64,000 nt of DNA from Oegoconia quadripuncta (GCA_949316235.1 OX438741.1:41058067-41122066), one strand, 5' to 3'. Positions 16,801 to 27,420 are shown, numbered from the stretch's first letter. Made by a program: numbers and translations. Notes: generated by a model not told the origin, from the letters alone.

Positions 16801-19800
16801 CATAAACCCATGTCTCGTCGCCAGTTATTATACGTTTCATAAAGGTCGGATCCGTAGAAGCTCGGGAAACCATGTCTTCAGCGACATGCTTTCGCTGCGC
16901 TTTTTGAACAAAATTGAGCTCTTTTGGAACTAGTCGAGCGGCGACGCGTTTCATGCCTAAAATGTCAATGAGAATGTTGTGGACGGACTTAAAAGATATG
17001 TTCACCTCACTAGCCAACTCTCTCAGACTCATACGTCGATTTTCGAGCACTGGCTTCTTGATTCTGTCGATGTTTTCTTTGGTCGTAGCGGTTGAAGGTC
17101 TACCAGAACGAGGCAAGTCTACTACTACTTCTCGGCCTTCTTTAAAAGCCTTATACCATTCATAAGCCCTTGTTTTCGATATACACGATTCGCCGTAGGT
17201 ATTTCGCAACATTTTTAGTGATTCACCACATGAAATATCATTTGAAACACAAAATTTAAGGCACACTCTTTGTTCAACAATATTTTCCATTGTAAAAATC
17301 GCCGAGGACTCAAAACTATGACCAACAAAAAGTGTAGTTTAAAACAAATTAAATGACAGATCCCGCTCAAATTTTGCGCGCTAAATCAGTACAGTGCTAC
17401 CAACATGCAGTAAAAAAATTAGAACGACCTCTTTTACGCGGGTCTTTTTATTGACATATCCCCGATACTTTTTACACAGAGTAGTACATGAGTTTTAAAT
17501 ACGCACTATTGAAGTTCAGCAGTAGGTAGGTTTTTGATATATTTGTAAATCCTTGCAAAGCAATCTAAATTTATAGTAAATAGGTAAATCGAGCATTTAT
17601 CGACCTGTTTGGTGTAGTGGTTAGAATCTCTGATCACTATACCAAAATGTCGCGGGTTCGAATCCAGCAAGGGGCATATGTTTGTATGATGAATACGGAC
17701 GTGTACCCGAGCTATGGATGTTTTCATGTATAATAAGAATTTATTTACAAAAAAAAATATTTATGTAGTATATCAACCATCTGGTATCCACAACACAAGC
17801 CTATAGTTGCTTACTGTGGAACTAGATGGCGCTGTATGTATGTCCAAGGATATTTATTTATTTATTATTTGTTTCCCCAGTTACTCACACACATTCAACT
17901 TTGAGGCACAATAACAATTGTAGATGAGACTATGGTACAGGTAATGGGAGCACATCTGAAAAGTCTTTCAGTTGCTTCCGACACAAAAATCTCAGTACTT
18001 TGTAATACTTACTTCCACTCTCCAGATTACTATATACTATATCTTCTATTACAGATATGCAGGCCAAACAACGAAGTGCCATGTCCTCGATATCACACTC
18101 TACCACCTTTGCCCAACACCACGACAGAAGTCCCCCCAACAATCAACCCATCATCATGGCGATCACTACCTACAGCCAAAACTATCCCACCAATAACATG
18201 TTTCCCACCCAACACTACCACAGAATCTACAACAACTACGCCACACAACACAACCACCAGCACATCAACAGAATCCACTACTTCGACTCCACACAATTCT
18301 TCAACCACGACTACAACCGAGCGTCCCTTACCGCCTGAGAATACCACTACCAGCACTACCACTGAATCCACTACCACGACTACAACCGAGCGACCCTTAC
18401 CGCCTGAGAATACCACTACCAGCACATCAACAGAATCAACAACAACGACTCCACACAATTCTTCAACCACGACTACAACCGAGCGACCCTTACCGCCAGA
18501 GAATACCACTACCAGCACATCAACAGAATCCACTACCACGACTCGTCACAACACAACCACCAGCACATCAACAGAATCCACTACCACGACTCCACACAAC
18601 TCTTCAACCACGACTACAACCGAGCGACCCTTTCCGCCTGAGAATACCACTACCAGCACATCAACAGAATCCACTACCACGACTCCACACAACTCTTCAA
18701 CCACGACTACAACCGAGCGACCCTTACCGCCTGAGAATACCACTACCAGCACATCCACTGAATCCACTACCACGACTACAACCGAGCGACCCTTACCGCC
18801 TGAGAATACCACTACCAGCACATCAACAGAATCAACAACAACGACTCCACACAATTCTTCAACCACGACTACAACCGAGCGACCCTTACCGCCAGAGAAT
18901 ACCACTACCAGCACATCAACAGAATCCACTACCACGACTCCTCACAACACAACCACCAGCACATCAACAGAATCCACTACCACGACTCCACACAACTCTT
19001 CAACCACGACTACAACCGAGCGACCCTTTCCGCCTGAGAATACCACTACCAGCACATCAACAGAATCCACTACCACGACTCCACACAACTCTTCAACCAC
19101 GACTACAACCGAGCGACCCTTACCGCCTGAGAATACCACTACCAGCACATCCACTGAATCCACTACCACGACTACAACCGAGCGACCCTTACCGCCTGAG
19201 AATACCACTACCAGCACATCAACAGAATCAACAACAACGACTCCACACAATTCTTCAACCACGACTACAACCGAGCGACCCTTACCGCCAGAGAGTACCA
19301 CTACCAGCACATCAACAGAATCCACTACCACGACTACAACCGAGCGACCCTTACCGCCTGAGAATACCACTACCAGCACATCAACAGAATCAACAACAAC
19401 GACTCCACACAATTCTTCAACCACGACTACAACCGAGCGACCCTTACCGCCAGAGAATACCACTACCAGCACATCAAGAGAATCCACTACCACGACTCCT
19501 CACAACACAACCACCAGCACATCAACAGAATCCACTACCACGACTCCACACAACTCTTCAACCACGACTACAACCGAGCGACCCTTTCCGCCTGAGAATA
19601 CCACTACCAGCACATCAACAGAATCCACTACCACGACTCCACACAACTCTTCAACCACGATTACAACCGAGCGTCCCTTACCGCCTGAGAATACCACTAC
19701 CAGCACATCAACAGACTCCACTACTTCGACTCCACACAATTTTTCAACCACGACTACAACCGAGCGTCCCTTACCGCCTGAGAATACCACTACCAGCACA

Positions 19801-22800
19801 TCCACTGAATCCACTACCACGACTACAACCGAGCGACCCTTACCGCCTGAGAATACCACTACCAGCACATCAACAGAATCAACAACAACGACTCCACACA
19901 ATTCTTCAACCACGACTACAACCGAGCGACCCTTACCGCCAGAGAATACCACTACCAGCACATCAACAGAATCCACTACCACGACTCCTCACAACACAAC
20001 CACCAGCACATCAACGGAATCCACTACCACGACTCCACACAACTCTTCAACCACGACTACAACCGAGCGACCCTTTCCGCCTGAGAATACCACTACCAGC
20101 ACATCAACAGAATCCACTACCACGACTCCACACAACTCTTCAACCACGACTACAACCGAGCGACCCTTTCCGCCTGAGAATACCACTACCAGCACATCAA
20201 CAGAATCCACTACCACGACTCCACACAACTCTTCAACCACGACTACAACCGAGCGACCCTTACCGCCAGAGAATACCACTACCAGCACATCAACAGAATC
20301 CACTACCACGACTCCTCACAACACAACCACCAGCACATCAACAGAATCCACTACCACGACTCCACACAACTCTTCAACCACGACTACAACCGAGCGACCC
20401 TTTCCGCCTGAGAATACCACTACCAGCACATCAACAGAATCCACTACCACGACTCCACACAACTCTTCAACCACGACTACAACCGAGCGACCCTTTCCGC
20501 CTGAGAATACCACTACCAGCACATCAACAGAATCCACTACCACGACTCCACACAACTCTTCAACCACGACTACAACCGAGCGACCCTTTCCGCCTGAGAA
20601 TACCACTACCAGCACATCAACAGAATCCACTACCACGACTCCACACAACTCTTCAACCACGACTACAACCGAGCGACCCTTACCGCCAGAGAGTACCACT
20701 ACCAGCACATCAACAGAATCCACTACCACGACTACAACCGAGCGACCCTTACCGCCTGAGAATACCACTACCAGCACATCAACAGAATCAACAACAACGA
20801 CTCCACACAATTCTTCAACCACGACTACAACCGAGCGACCCTTACCGCCAGAGAATACCACTACCAGCACATCAAGAGAATCCACTACCACGACTCCTCA
20901 CAACACAACCACCAGCACATCAACAGAATCCACTACCACGACTCCACACAACTCTTCAACCACGACTACAACCGAGCGACCCTTTCCGCCTGAGAATACC
21001 ACTACCAGCACATCAACAGAATCCACTACCACGACTCCACACAACTCTTCAACCACGATTACAACCGAGCGTCCCTTACCGCCTGAGAATACCACTACCA
21101 GCACATCAACAGACTCCACTACTTCGACTCCACACAATTTTTCAACCACGACTACAACCGAGCGTCCCTTACCGCCTGAGAATACCACTACCAGCACATC
21201 CACTGAATCCACTACCACGACTACAACCGAGCGACCCTTACCGCCTGAGAATACCACTACCAGCACATCAACAGAATCAACAACAACGACTCCACACAAT
21301 TCTTCAACCACGACTACAACCGAGCGACCCTTACCGCCAGAGAATACCACTACCAGCACATCAACAGAATCCACTACCACGACTCCTCACAACACAACCA
21401 CCAGCACATCAACGGAATCCACTACCACGACTCCACACAACTCTTCAACCACGACTACAACCGAGCGACCCTTTCCGCCTGAGAATACCACTACCAGCAC
21501 ATCAACAGAATCCACTACCACGACTCCACACAACTCTTCAACCACGACTACAACCGAGCGACCCTTTCCGCCTGAGAATACCACTACCAGCACATCAACA
21601 GAATCCACTACCACGACTCCACACAACTCTTCAACCACGACTACAACCGAGCGACCCTTACCGCCAGAGAATACCACTACCAGCACATCAACAGAATCCA
21701 CTACCACGACTCCTCACAACACAACCACCAGCACATCAACAGAATCCACTACCACGACTCCACACAACTCTTCAACCACGACTACAACCGAGCGACCCTT
21801 TCCGCCTGAGAATACCACTACCAGCACATCAACAGAATCCACTACCACGACTCCACACAACTCTTCAACCACGACTACAACCGAGCGACCCTTTCCGCCT
21901 GAGAATACCACTACCAGCACATCAACAGAATCCACTACCACGACTCCACACAACTCTTCAACCACGACTACAACCGAGCGACCCTTACCGCCAGAGAATA
22001 CCACTACCAGCACATCAACAGAATCCACTACCACGACTCCTCACAACACAACCACCAGCAGATCAACAGAATCGACTACTACGATTCCACACAACTCTTC
22101 AACCACGACTCCAACCGACCGACCCTTACCGCCAGAGAATACCACTACCAGCACATCAACAGAATCCACTACCACGACTCCTCACAACACAACCACCAGC
22201 ACATCAACAGAATCCACTACCACGACTCCACACAACTCTTCAACCACGACTACAACCGAGCGACCCTTACCGCCAGAGAATACCACTACCAGCACATCAA
22301 CAGAATCCACTACCACGACTCCACACAACTCTTCAACCACGACTACAACCGAGCGACCCTTTCCGCCTGAGAATACCACTACCAGCACATCAACAGAATC
22401 CACTACCACGACTCCTCACAACACAACCACCAGCACATCAACAGAATCCACTACCACGACCCCACACAACTCTTCAACCACGACTACAACCGAGCGACCC
22501 TTACCGCCAGAGAATACCACTACCAGCACATCAACAGAATCCACTACCACGACTCCTCACAACACAACCACCAGCACATCAACAGAATCCACTACCACGA
22601 CTCCACACAACTCTTCAACCACAACTACAACCGAGCGACCCTTTCCGCCTGAGAATACCACTACCAGCACATCAACAGAATCCACTACCACGACTCCACA
22701 CAACTCTTCAACCACGACTACAACCGAGCGACCCTTACCGCCAGAGAATACCACTACCAGCACATCAACAGAATCCACTACCACGACTCCTCACAATACA

Positions 22801-24293
22801 ACCACCAGCACATCAACAGAATCCACTACCACGACTCCACACAACTCTTCAACCACGACTACAACCGAGCGACCCTTTCCGCCTGAGAATACCACTACCA
22901 GCACATCAACAGAATCCACTACCACGACTCCTCACAACACAACCACCAGCACATCAACAGAATCCACTACCACGACCCCACACAACTCTTCAACCACGAC
23001 TACAACCGAGCGACCCTTACCGCCAGAGAATACCACTACCAGCACATCAACAGAATCCACTACCACGACTCCTCACAACACAACCACCAGCAGATCAACA
23101 GAATCGACTACTACGATTCCACACAACTCTTCAACCACGACTCCAACCGAGCGACCCCTTCCGCCTGAGAATACCACTACCAGCACATCAACAGACTCCA
23201 CAACAACGACTCCACACAATTCTTCAACCACGTCTACAACCGAGCGACCCTTACCGCCTGAGAATACCACTACCAGCACATCAACAGAATCCACAACAAC
23301 GACTCCTCACAACTCTTCAACCACGACTACAACCGAGCGACCCTTTCCGCCTGAGAATACCACTACCAGCACATCAACAGAATCCACAACAACGACTCCA
23401 CACAATTCTTCAACCACGTCTACAACCGAGCGACCCTCACCGCCTGAGAATACCACTACCAGCACATCAACAGAATCCACAACAACGACTCCACACAACT
23501 CTTCAACCACGACTACAACCGAGCGACCCTTACCGCCTGAGAATACCACTACCAGCACATCAACAGAATCCACTACCACGACTCCTCACAACACAACCAC
23601 CAGCACATCAACAGAATCCACTATCACGACTCCACACAATTCTTCAACCACGACTCCAACCGAGCGACCCTTACCGCCAGAGAATACCACTACCAGCACA
23701 TCAACAGAATCCACTACCACGACTCCTCACAACACAACCACCAGCAGATCAACAGAATCGACTACTACGACTCCACACAATTCTTCAACCACGACTACAA
23801 CCGAGCGACCCTTACCGCCAGAGAATACCACTACCAGGACATCAACAGAATCCACTACCATGACTCCTCACAATACAACCACCAGCACATCAACAGAATC
23901 GACTACTACGACTCCACACAATTCTTCAACCACGACTACAACCGAGCGACCCTTACCGCCAGAGAATACCACTACCAGCACATCAACAGAATCCACTACC
24001 ACGACTCCTCACAACTCTTCAACCACGACTACAACCGAGCGACCCTTACCGCCTGAGAATACCACTACCAGCACATCAACAGAATCCACTACCCCTCACA
24101 ATACTACCACATCCACAGAATCGACTACCTCTAGCTCATCCACTTCGACATTGAAACCGCGGTCGTTGCCGACAGCAAAGCCTACTGTAGATCCTTGTAT
24201 AAACATAACCGTACCTGACCCTACCAAACATCACCATACCTTACCCACTGCAACTACCTCACGACCCTGTAAACTCAACGAAAAATCTGGATT
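10838..24293 (+). CDS. Secreted mucin with N-terminal chitin-binding (CBM14) domain
   Basis: Exons: 10838-10841 (ATG+G), 11286-11473, 18055-24293. They join in frame to a signal peptide (MGPRLALLLLYLALVKG) and one CBM14 domain whose six Cys span exons 2 and 3: C-x13-C-x5-C-x9-C-x12-C-x7-C, within the family pattern. The intron falls between Cys4 and Cys5. Exon 3 is 6239 bp: after VPCPR it encodes about 2000 residues of Thr/Ser-rich repeats with the core ERPLPPENTTTSTSTESTTT and TPHNSSTTTTT. These are O-glycosylation targets, with NSS and NTT N-glycosylation sequons in each unit. The exon ends at gtaagt (24294) in phase 2. The last residues (RPCKLNEKSG) could open a second CBM14 domain. The 3' exon was not found. 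Likely role: gel-forming or lining mucin anchored to chitin, as in peritrophic matrix. Intron 2 is full of transposons. Confidence 0.82.
10929..11225. mobile_element. Fragments of three MITEs in mucin intron 1
   Basis: 10929-10957 is one end of the 'ggtgtcgattcggatgtaca' MITE. 10961-11170 is the left part of a MITE starting ggcccgtattaataaacc (complete copy at 15064). 11172-11225 is the right end of the 'cataggtaaggacc' MITE. None is complete. Confidence 0.6.
11762..13880 (-). mobile_element. Complete Tc1/mariner-superfamily transposon with 268-bp TIRs
   Basis: Left TIR 11762-12029 and right TIR 13613-13880 are near-identical inverted copies starting cagggcgtcccaaagttatg. TA flanks both sides (11760-11761, 13881-13882). 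The transposase gene 12108-13169 lies between. Each TIR contains 'ggttcgattcccagccg' (in one orientation), which resembles a Pol III B box. It is inserted in intron 2 of the mucin gene, opposite to its transcription. Confidence 0.92.
12108..13169 (-). CDS. DDD transposase, DD40D type (rosa-like)
   Basis: 353 residues, uninterrupted. The N-terminal third is a helix-turn-helix DNA-binding region (about 1-115, including VSKSKIHRVLKKHGF). The catalytic core has D156 (WTDESNF), D246 (FQQDGAPAH) and D287 (ARSPDLTPLDFFFWGY), with 40 residues between the second and third Asp. That spacing and LTPLD place it near the DD41D/rosa group rather than DD34D mariners; the subgroup is inferred. It catalyses excision and TA-target insertion of its own element. 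The start ATG at 13167-13169 gives the full N-terminus. The intact ORF and near-identical TIRs suggest recent activity. Confidence 0.88.
   Translation of the reverse strand: MAYQVSFDLMEAYFLNDKDISRSLRWYGVKYPDRQIPSRKVLKRLVNNLKTLGRFDKRPREPQQENHTINDEELGILIYFSAFPKASVREGEHEIGVSKSKIHRVLKKHGFKSYVEGRLVQKLLPGDTERRKNFCLDIQARLLEDPNFLDNIIWTDESNFSNNGMYNRNNNRIWSKENPLRVTETNNQVRFSLNCWCGLLKNRVFLIHFYQGTLNTEKYLGILQILRDKIRNHSAAEQENLIFQQDGAPAHNSRRAADFLNECFPTWIGTNGPIRWPARSPDLTPLDFFFWGYVKDMLYKKRYENVGELQTELCHITSSVHHKMIRKSTGSGLIKRLAICVRQEGSHFEHLIN
13979..14475 (-). mobile_element. MITE (aggtctaacaaaattaaccc family), one end truncated
   Basis: The right end reads gttaattttgttagaccct, the reverse of the TIR seen at 58164 and 26586. 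The left end is cut at acccgacaaacgttgc. The GC-rich middle (14100-14290) contains a 60-codon open frame on the minus strand that recurs in the other copies. 14475-14850 shows no feature. Confidence 0.75.
14850..14975 (+). mobile_element. SINE (family 2) internal fragment
   Basis: 'accaccatcttatctaaatctgc' region through 'gtgttccggttgtcagagat' matches the family-2 body in plus orientation; both tRNA-like head and tail are missing. Confidence 0.5.
15064..15405. mobile_element. 342-bp MITE with TAA target duplication
   Basis: The ends ggcccgtattaataaacc and its reverse complement are flanked by TAA at 15061-15063 and 15406-15408. A 3-bp TAA duplication fits PIF/Harbinger-type elements (inference). 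Partial copies lie at 10.96 and 43.19 kb. Confidence 0.75.
15540..15710 (+). mobile_element. LINE tail (family A)
   Basis: 'ggatcttcaagagcagggtg' corresponds to IFKSRVN and is followed by 'ggccacatcgtcactttcca' and 'tcaggtgaaattgtggtcc'. A 5'-truncated remnant. 15710-15915 has no recognised feature. Confidence 0.55.
15915..16105 (+). mobile_element. SINE head remnant plus half of a MITE
   Basis: 15919-15943 is the 'ttgagccacggaggcgg' end of a family-2 SINE. From 15948 it reads agggtctaccaaaattaacc, the left half of the MITE family seen complete at 58164. The right half is missing; the mariner begins 75 bp later. Confidence 0.55.
16179..17470 (-). mobile_element. Mariner transposon (1.29 kb)
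   Basis: The imperfect TIRs aagtatcgggaatttgtcaa (left) and aagtatcggggatatgtcaa (reverse of the right end) bound a transposase gene occupying nearly all of it. The total length is typical of mariner. A clean TA duplication was not evident at both ends. It lies in intron 2 of the mucin gene, antisense. Confidence 0.88.
16217..17290 (-). CDS. Mariner transposase (DD34D), intact
   Basis: 357 residues without interruption. An N-terminal paired HTH region (about 1-115; the second HTH contains RRMSLRELASEVNISFKSVH) is followed by the linker RLVPKEL (WVPHEL-like). The catalytic core has D158 (TGDETWVYEYD), D253 (HHDNAPSH) and D288 (YSPDMAPSDFFLFPKLK); exactly 34 residues separate the last two. This is the mariner signature. 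It performs cut-and-paste transposition at TA sites. The length is slightly above the usual 345 residues. All expected residues are present, so it may be active or recently so. Confidence 0.93.
   Translation of the reverse strand: MENIVEQRVCLKFCVSNDISCGESLKMLRNTYGESCISKTRAYEWYKAFKEGREVVVDLPRSGRPSTATTKENIDRIKKPVLENRRMSLRELASEVNISFKSVHNILIDILGMKRVAARLVPKELNFVQKAQRKHVAEDMVSRASTDPTFMKRIITGDETWVYEYDIQTSQQSSEWRLENEPKPKKPRQSRSKIKVMLTVFFDYRGVVHSEFLPEGETVNKEYYLGVMKRLRESIRRKRPDLWQHNSWMLHHDNAPSHTAIIVKEFLAKNSTKVLDQAPYSPDMAPSDFFLFPKLKLPLRGKRFESIEAIKENSLNELKAIPQIAYEKCMEDWVKRWRCCIASDGAYFEGDKINLDE
17598..17872 (+). mobile_element. tRNA-derived SINE (family 1)
   Basis: Head with gtttggtgtagtggttagaa and tcgcgggttcgaatccagc, a full body, and a 3' end reading ctagatggcgctgtatgtat then gtccaaggatatttatttat. 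It lies 180 bp upstream of mucin exon 3. Confidence 0.8.
18217..24110 (+). repeat. Coding tandem repeats of the mucin exon (93-bp core units, 1398-bp superrepeat)
   Basis: About 55 ERP(L/F)PPE(N/S) units, some shortened by loss of the PHNSS segment or extended by PHNTTTSTSTES. Rare variants recur at a fixed 1398-bp offset (PPES 19291/20689; SREST 19471/20869; ITTERP 19659/21057; NFS near 19740/21138). This marks a recent 14-unit in-frame duplication. The minus strand is also largely open, a by-product of the ACN/CCN codon bias. Confidence 0.95.
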
Positions 24294-24329
24294 GTAAGTA
24301 CTTGCTCAATAACTTTCTGTTATATCTAA

Positions 24330-24640
24330 CTTTTTTTTTACGCATGACAGGTTCGTACTTGACCTCAATCACACCTGATGTTAAGTGAAGATGAGGTCGA
24401 AGGTGGAAGCGTACTGACCCGGAAACCCCAACACATTTGGAGGACTGGCTATTTTATCTCTGATAACCGGAACACAACAATGCTATTGACTTTGCTGCTT
24501 GGCGGCAGATTTAGATACGATGGTGGTAGCTAGCCAGGCGCACATTTAAAATGCCCTACCACCAACCAAACCGAGTACTTAAACATGCGACCTCCGAATC
24601 GTAAACCCAATATTGTTTACATTGAGCCACGGAGGCGGTT
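24330..24640 (-). mobile_element. tRNA-derived SINE (family 2), nearly complete
   Basis: The minus strand starts ccgcctccgtggctcaatgt (A box) and ends at cgtgcgtaaaaaaa. The B-box region is shortened (a deletion removes 'ggttcgatccccagcgggg'). It lies just downstream of the mucin exon 3 donor. Confidence 0.7.
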
Positions 24641-24644
24641 CTAA

Positions 24645-24832
24645 CTTTCAACTAATATAAATGCGAAAGTTTGGATGTTTATTTGTTTGTTGCTCGATCA
24701 CTGCGAAACGGATTTGGATGAAATTTGGAATATAGGTAGAACATACCCTGTGAGTAGTTCCCACGGCGTAAACAAATTTCCGCGATAAAATTGTTCCACG
24801 CGGCAAAGCCGCGGGCGCTAACCTAGTATGCG
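24645..24832 (+). mobile_element. LINE-like repeat ('gcgaaacggatttggatgaaa')
   Basis: 'ataaatgcgaaagtttggat', 'ggaatataggtagaacatac' and 'ccgcgggcgctaacctagta' recur inverted at 29.12-29.28 kb and partly at 28.60-28.76 kb. Widespread lepidopteran repeat; class not proven. Confidence 0.4.
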
Positions 24833-24835
24833 ATA

Positions 24836-25075
24836 ATATTGTGTCTTTACCTATAAAATTGGAGTTTTTTTTCTTCGTTAATCATATGTACCAATTTCTG
24901 CGATTTTCAAAGCTATATCCAAATTTGTTTTTTATTTGGAAAATGGAATATTATTTCAAGGTTTCACATGAAATATTTTTTAATTTCCGGGCTAAATCAC
25001 GTAATAATAAAAATTTGAACAGAGCTCTTTTCATGTGCTTCCCATAATCATTTCTTAGATTCGCTGAAAATTGCT
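24836..25075 (+). mobile_element. Left half of the gggtctttacctatgaaatt MITE
   Basis: Matches 30183-30410 (complete copy), including 'cttttcatgtgcttcccata'; the right half is absent. Confidence 0.6.
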
Positions 25076-25104
25076 AAATGGATGCTATAATTATCAAATT
25101 TCAG

Positions 25105-25500
25105 AACCACGAATATGGCAACAGTCAAGACGCTAGAAAATGTGCCTTGACCTGTGCTCTAAAAGTAAATGATGATTGTGCACGACGTATAGACTCGGGA
25201 AGGGCGTTCCATAAACGGATTGCCTGCAGAGTATAAGCCTTTTGTTTAATTGAAGAACGTCTCAGGCTTACTTATAAATTTTTTGTTGTTATTGTTTAAT
25301 GAACTTAGCCATTTCAAGTATGTACAAGCAAGGTAGCGGGAGAATTTTCAATTCCCTAAACAGTTTAAGTCGTGATTTGTTGATCCAATTCCATTGTTCC
25401 GTTAACCACACTGCTAAATATTCGTTTGATCGGACATATGTATTTTTTAAATTTCAGAATGGAATGCGCAAGTCATCACCCAACTCTCTAAGTTGACTAT
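25105..25500 (-). pseudogene. LINE reverse transcriptase C-terminal remnant
   Basis: The minus strand reads KLFRELKILPLPCLYILE (25360-25300 region). After a gap comes RRSSIKQKAYTLQAIRLWNA and then LPESIRRAQSSFTFRAQVKA, ending FLAS and a stop near 25118. These are the last blocks of a CR1/Jockey-like RT. Frameshifted and 5' truncated. The 25500-26560 stretch shows no gene I can name; short open frames on the minus strand at 25.52-25.88 kb may be decayed LINE. Confidence 0.6.
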
Positions 25501-26585
25501 ACGTAAAAAAGTCAAACGCAAGTCATATCTTCAAATATAATACCGCATAAAGTGAAGTCACACCACAGGCGACTATGCAGGAACCGTTCAAAATGATTTT
25601 GAGTTCAGAAGCAGTTGTAACAATAAATACTTTACAAGGACTATAAAAGCCAATAAGCGTAGCATCTTTATTATTCCACAGCACCCACCCAACCTTACCA
25701 AAAGCATGTCGCACAAATCTGAAATTCGACTTTCTGATCGGGCATTGTGAGCGATGGGACCATTACAGCACATCTCAGCAGTGATTACTCTAACAAATGC
25801 AAGTAATTGTCTCGCACAGATGGGATAACAAACCAATTTCCTCGTGCAACTAAGTCTTCTTTTACAGACTTTACAAACACTCATGACCGTGGAAATTAGG
25901 GTAGACGTAATTGCATGCCCCTCACTCCTTTCAAATCGGTCCTCGCATACAATAGTGGAATTACTAGACTAGTCTATAATCCATCTTGCCTAAACTCTAC
26001 AACCAGTAGTTTAGAAATGAAGTGATTTACACTACTGTATGTACTAAGTTATGTATTGTTATTGACGCGCACATGTAACTACGTAGGGTACTTCCAGCGT
26101 CAATAACGCTGCGGTTCTCACTTGTTTTCGTAACAAATTAGTTACCATGAGAATTAGACAAGTGTCTAACTAGTAAATTTATCGCCTGCAATGACATATA
26201 TTATATGACAATAAATAATAACAAGAACCAAGAAGTCCAACGAACAGAATACACAAAATATCGTAAAATAAATAAGTAAGGCGAAAAAATACGAGTATAA
26301 TAATGGATGCTGCAGAGATAGTTTAGGAGTCGGAGTCGGAGATGACTGCATCAAAATAAAGTGTAAAATGGACGAAAGCAATTTTTATTCTCAGAAAATA
26401 AAGACAAAAGAAGTGTTAAGGTATAAGAAGTGGTAAACTCATTAATAAACAACAAATTTTAAAATAAATTCATTGCATTTTATTCTTCCCCAACATCCTA
26501 GTTTGATGAATCAAAAACTCAGATATAAGTAAAACTCCTTTATTCAAGTCACTGGCATATAATTTATATCCTCAATTATTATATA

Positions 26586-27118
26586 AGGTCTAACAAAAGT
26601 AACCCGACAAACTTTGGCAATTGCACGTACATGACAATAAAATAATATATTCATTAAGAAAACTAGCCTTAAAAATTTTGTTTCCGAGTAAAAAAATTAA
26701 ATGTAAGTGCAAATGAAAATACACATTAACAGACTAACTTCATTTCGATTGTACCTTGTTTTATCAATAAGAAAAAACAGGCCACGTACCATTGATATGG
26801 AAGACGTCAAAGGGGGTGGCGGGTGGCGGGGCACAGGGCGCAACCAATCACAGCAAGTCGCGGCGGCGCCGGAGCAAGCGCCGGCGGCGAGCGGCGAGTG
26901 GTCGCCAGAGGCGTCTTCAAAGATACCGCGGCACGTGTTTGTGTGTTGTGGCAAAGTACTAGAGCGCGCGGCCATTAATGCCCACCTCACTAAATTTACA
27001 TTTCTAAATTTTATTTTTTGAATAAAATACTTTTAACTTGAATGTTTTATTTTTTTCGTAATAGGTACATCCTATACATACACTCTGCAACGTTTGTCGA
27101 GTTAATTTTGTTAGACCT
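26586..27118 (+). mobile_element. MITE (aggtctaacaaaa family), 533 bp, TA-flanked
   Basis: The TIRs aggtctaacaaaagtaaccc and (reverse of the right end) aggtctaacaaaattaactc are flanked by TA. The GC-rich centre holds a 'MEDVKGGGGWRGTG'-type open frame and 'gataccgcggcacgtgtttg', both shared with the copies at 14.0 and 58.2 kb. Confidence 0.85.
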
Positions 27119-27234
27119 TATATATTGCGAACAGATGGTAACAAGGTACAGAGCTCATCGTCTACAACCTTTCAGGTCAAGATTCGCAACCAGACTGCCC
27201 TATAGATCGACCAACTCGACTTTCCCGCTATCAA

Positions 27235-27420
27235 TCCGCACTAAAATTGGCGAGCCCTCGGATTGGTCGATCGTAATCATGCGTGATTGGCGGAATTCTC
27301 TCGGCCAATCACGCACAAGTAGCTGTGTTGCTAACACAAAATTATAAATAGCGATAGAACAAACAAAAGTATTAAAAATATCATAAAATTATTGAGCATC
27401 ATCACACACAACAGACACTC
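27235..27420 (+). promoter_or_regulatory. Possible promoter: clustered CCAAT/ATTGG boxes and a TATA box
   Basis: Four CCAAT-type motifs (ttggcg at ~27246, attggtcg ~27261, gattggcgg ~27285, ggccaatcac ~27302) precede tataaata at ~27343. It could serve the unidentified first exon of the gene whose exon starts at 35004. No coding start is visible nearby. Weak evidence, no comparative support. Confidence 0.2.

Noticed and set aside
18093..23579. Long minus-strand open frames (VVVDSVDVLVVVFSGGKGRS repeats) opposite the mucin exon
   Set aside because: They are the complement of the ACN/CCN-rich mucin repeats; no signal, splice sites or plausible protein. The plus frame has a signal peptide and CBM14 domain.
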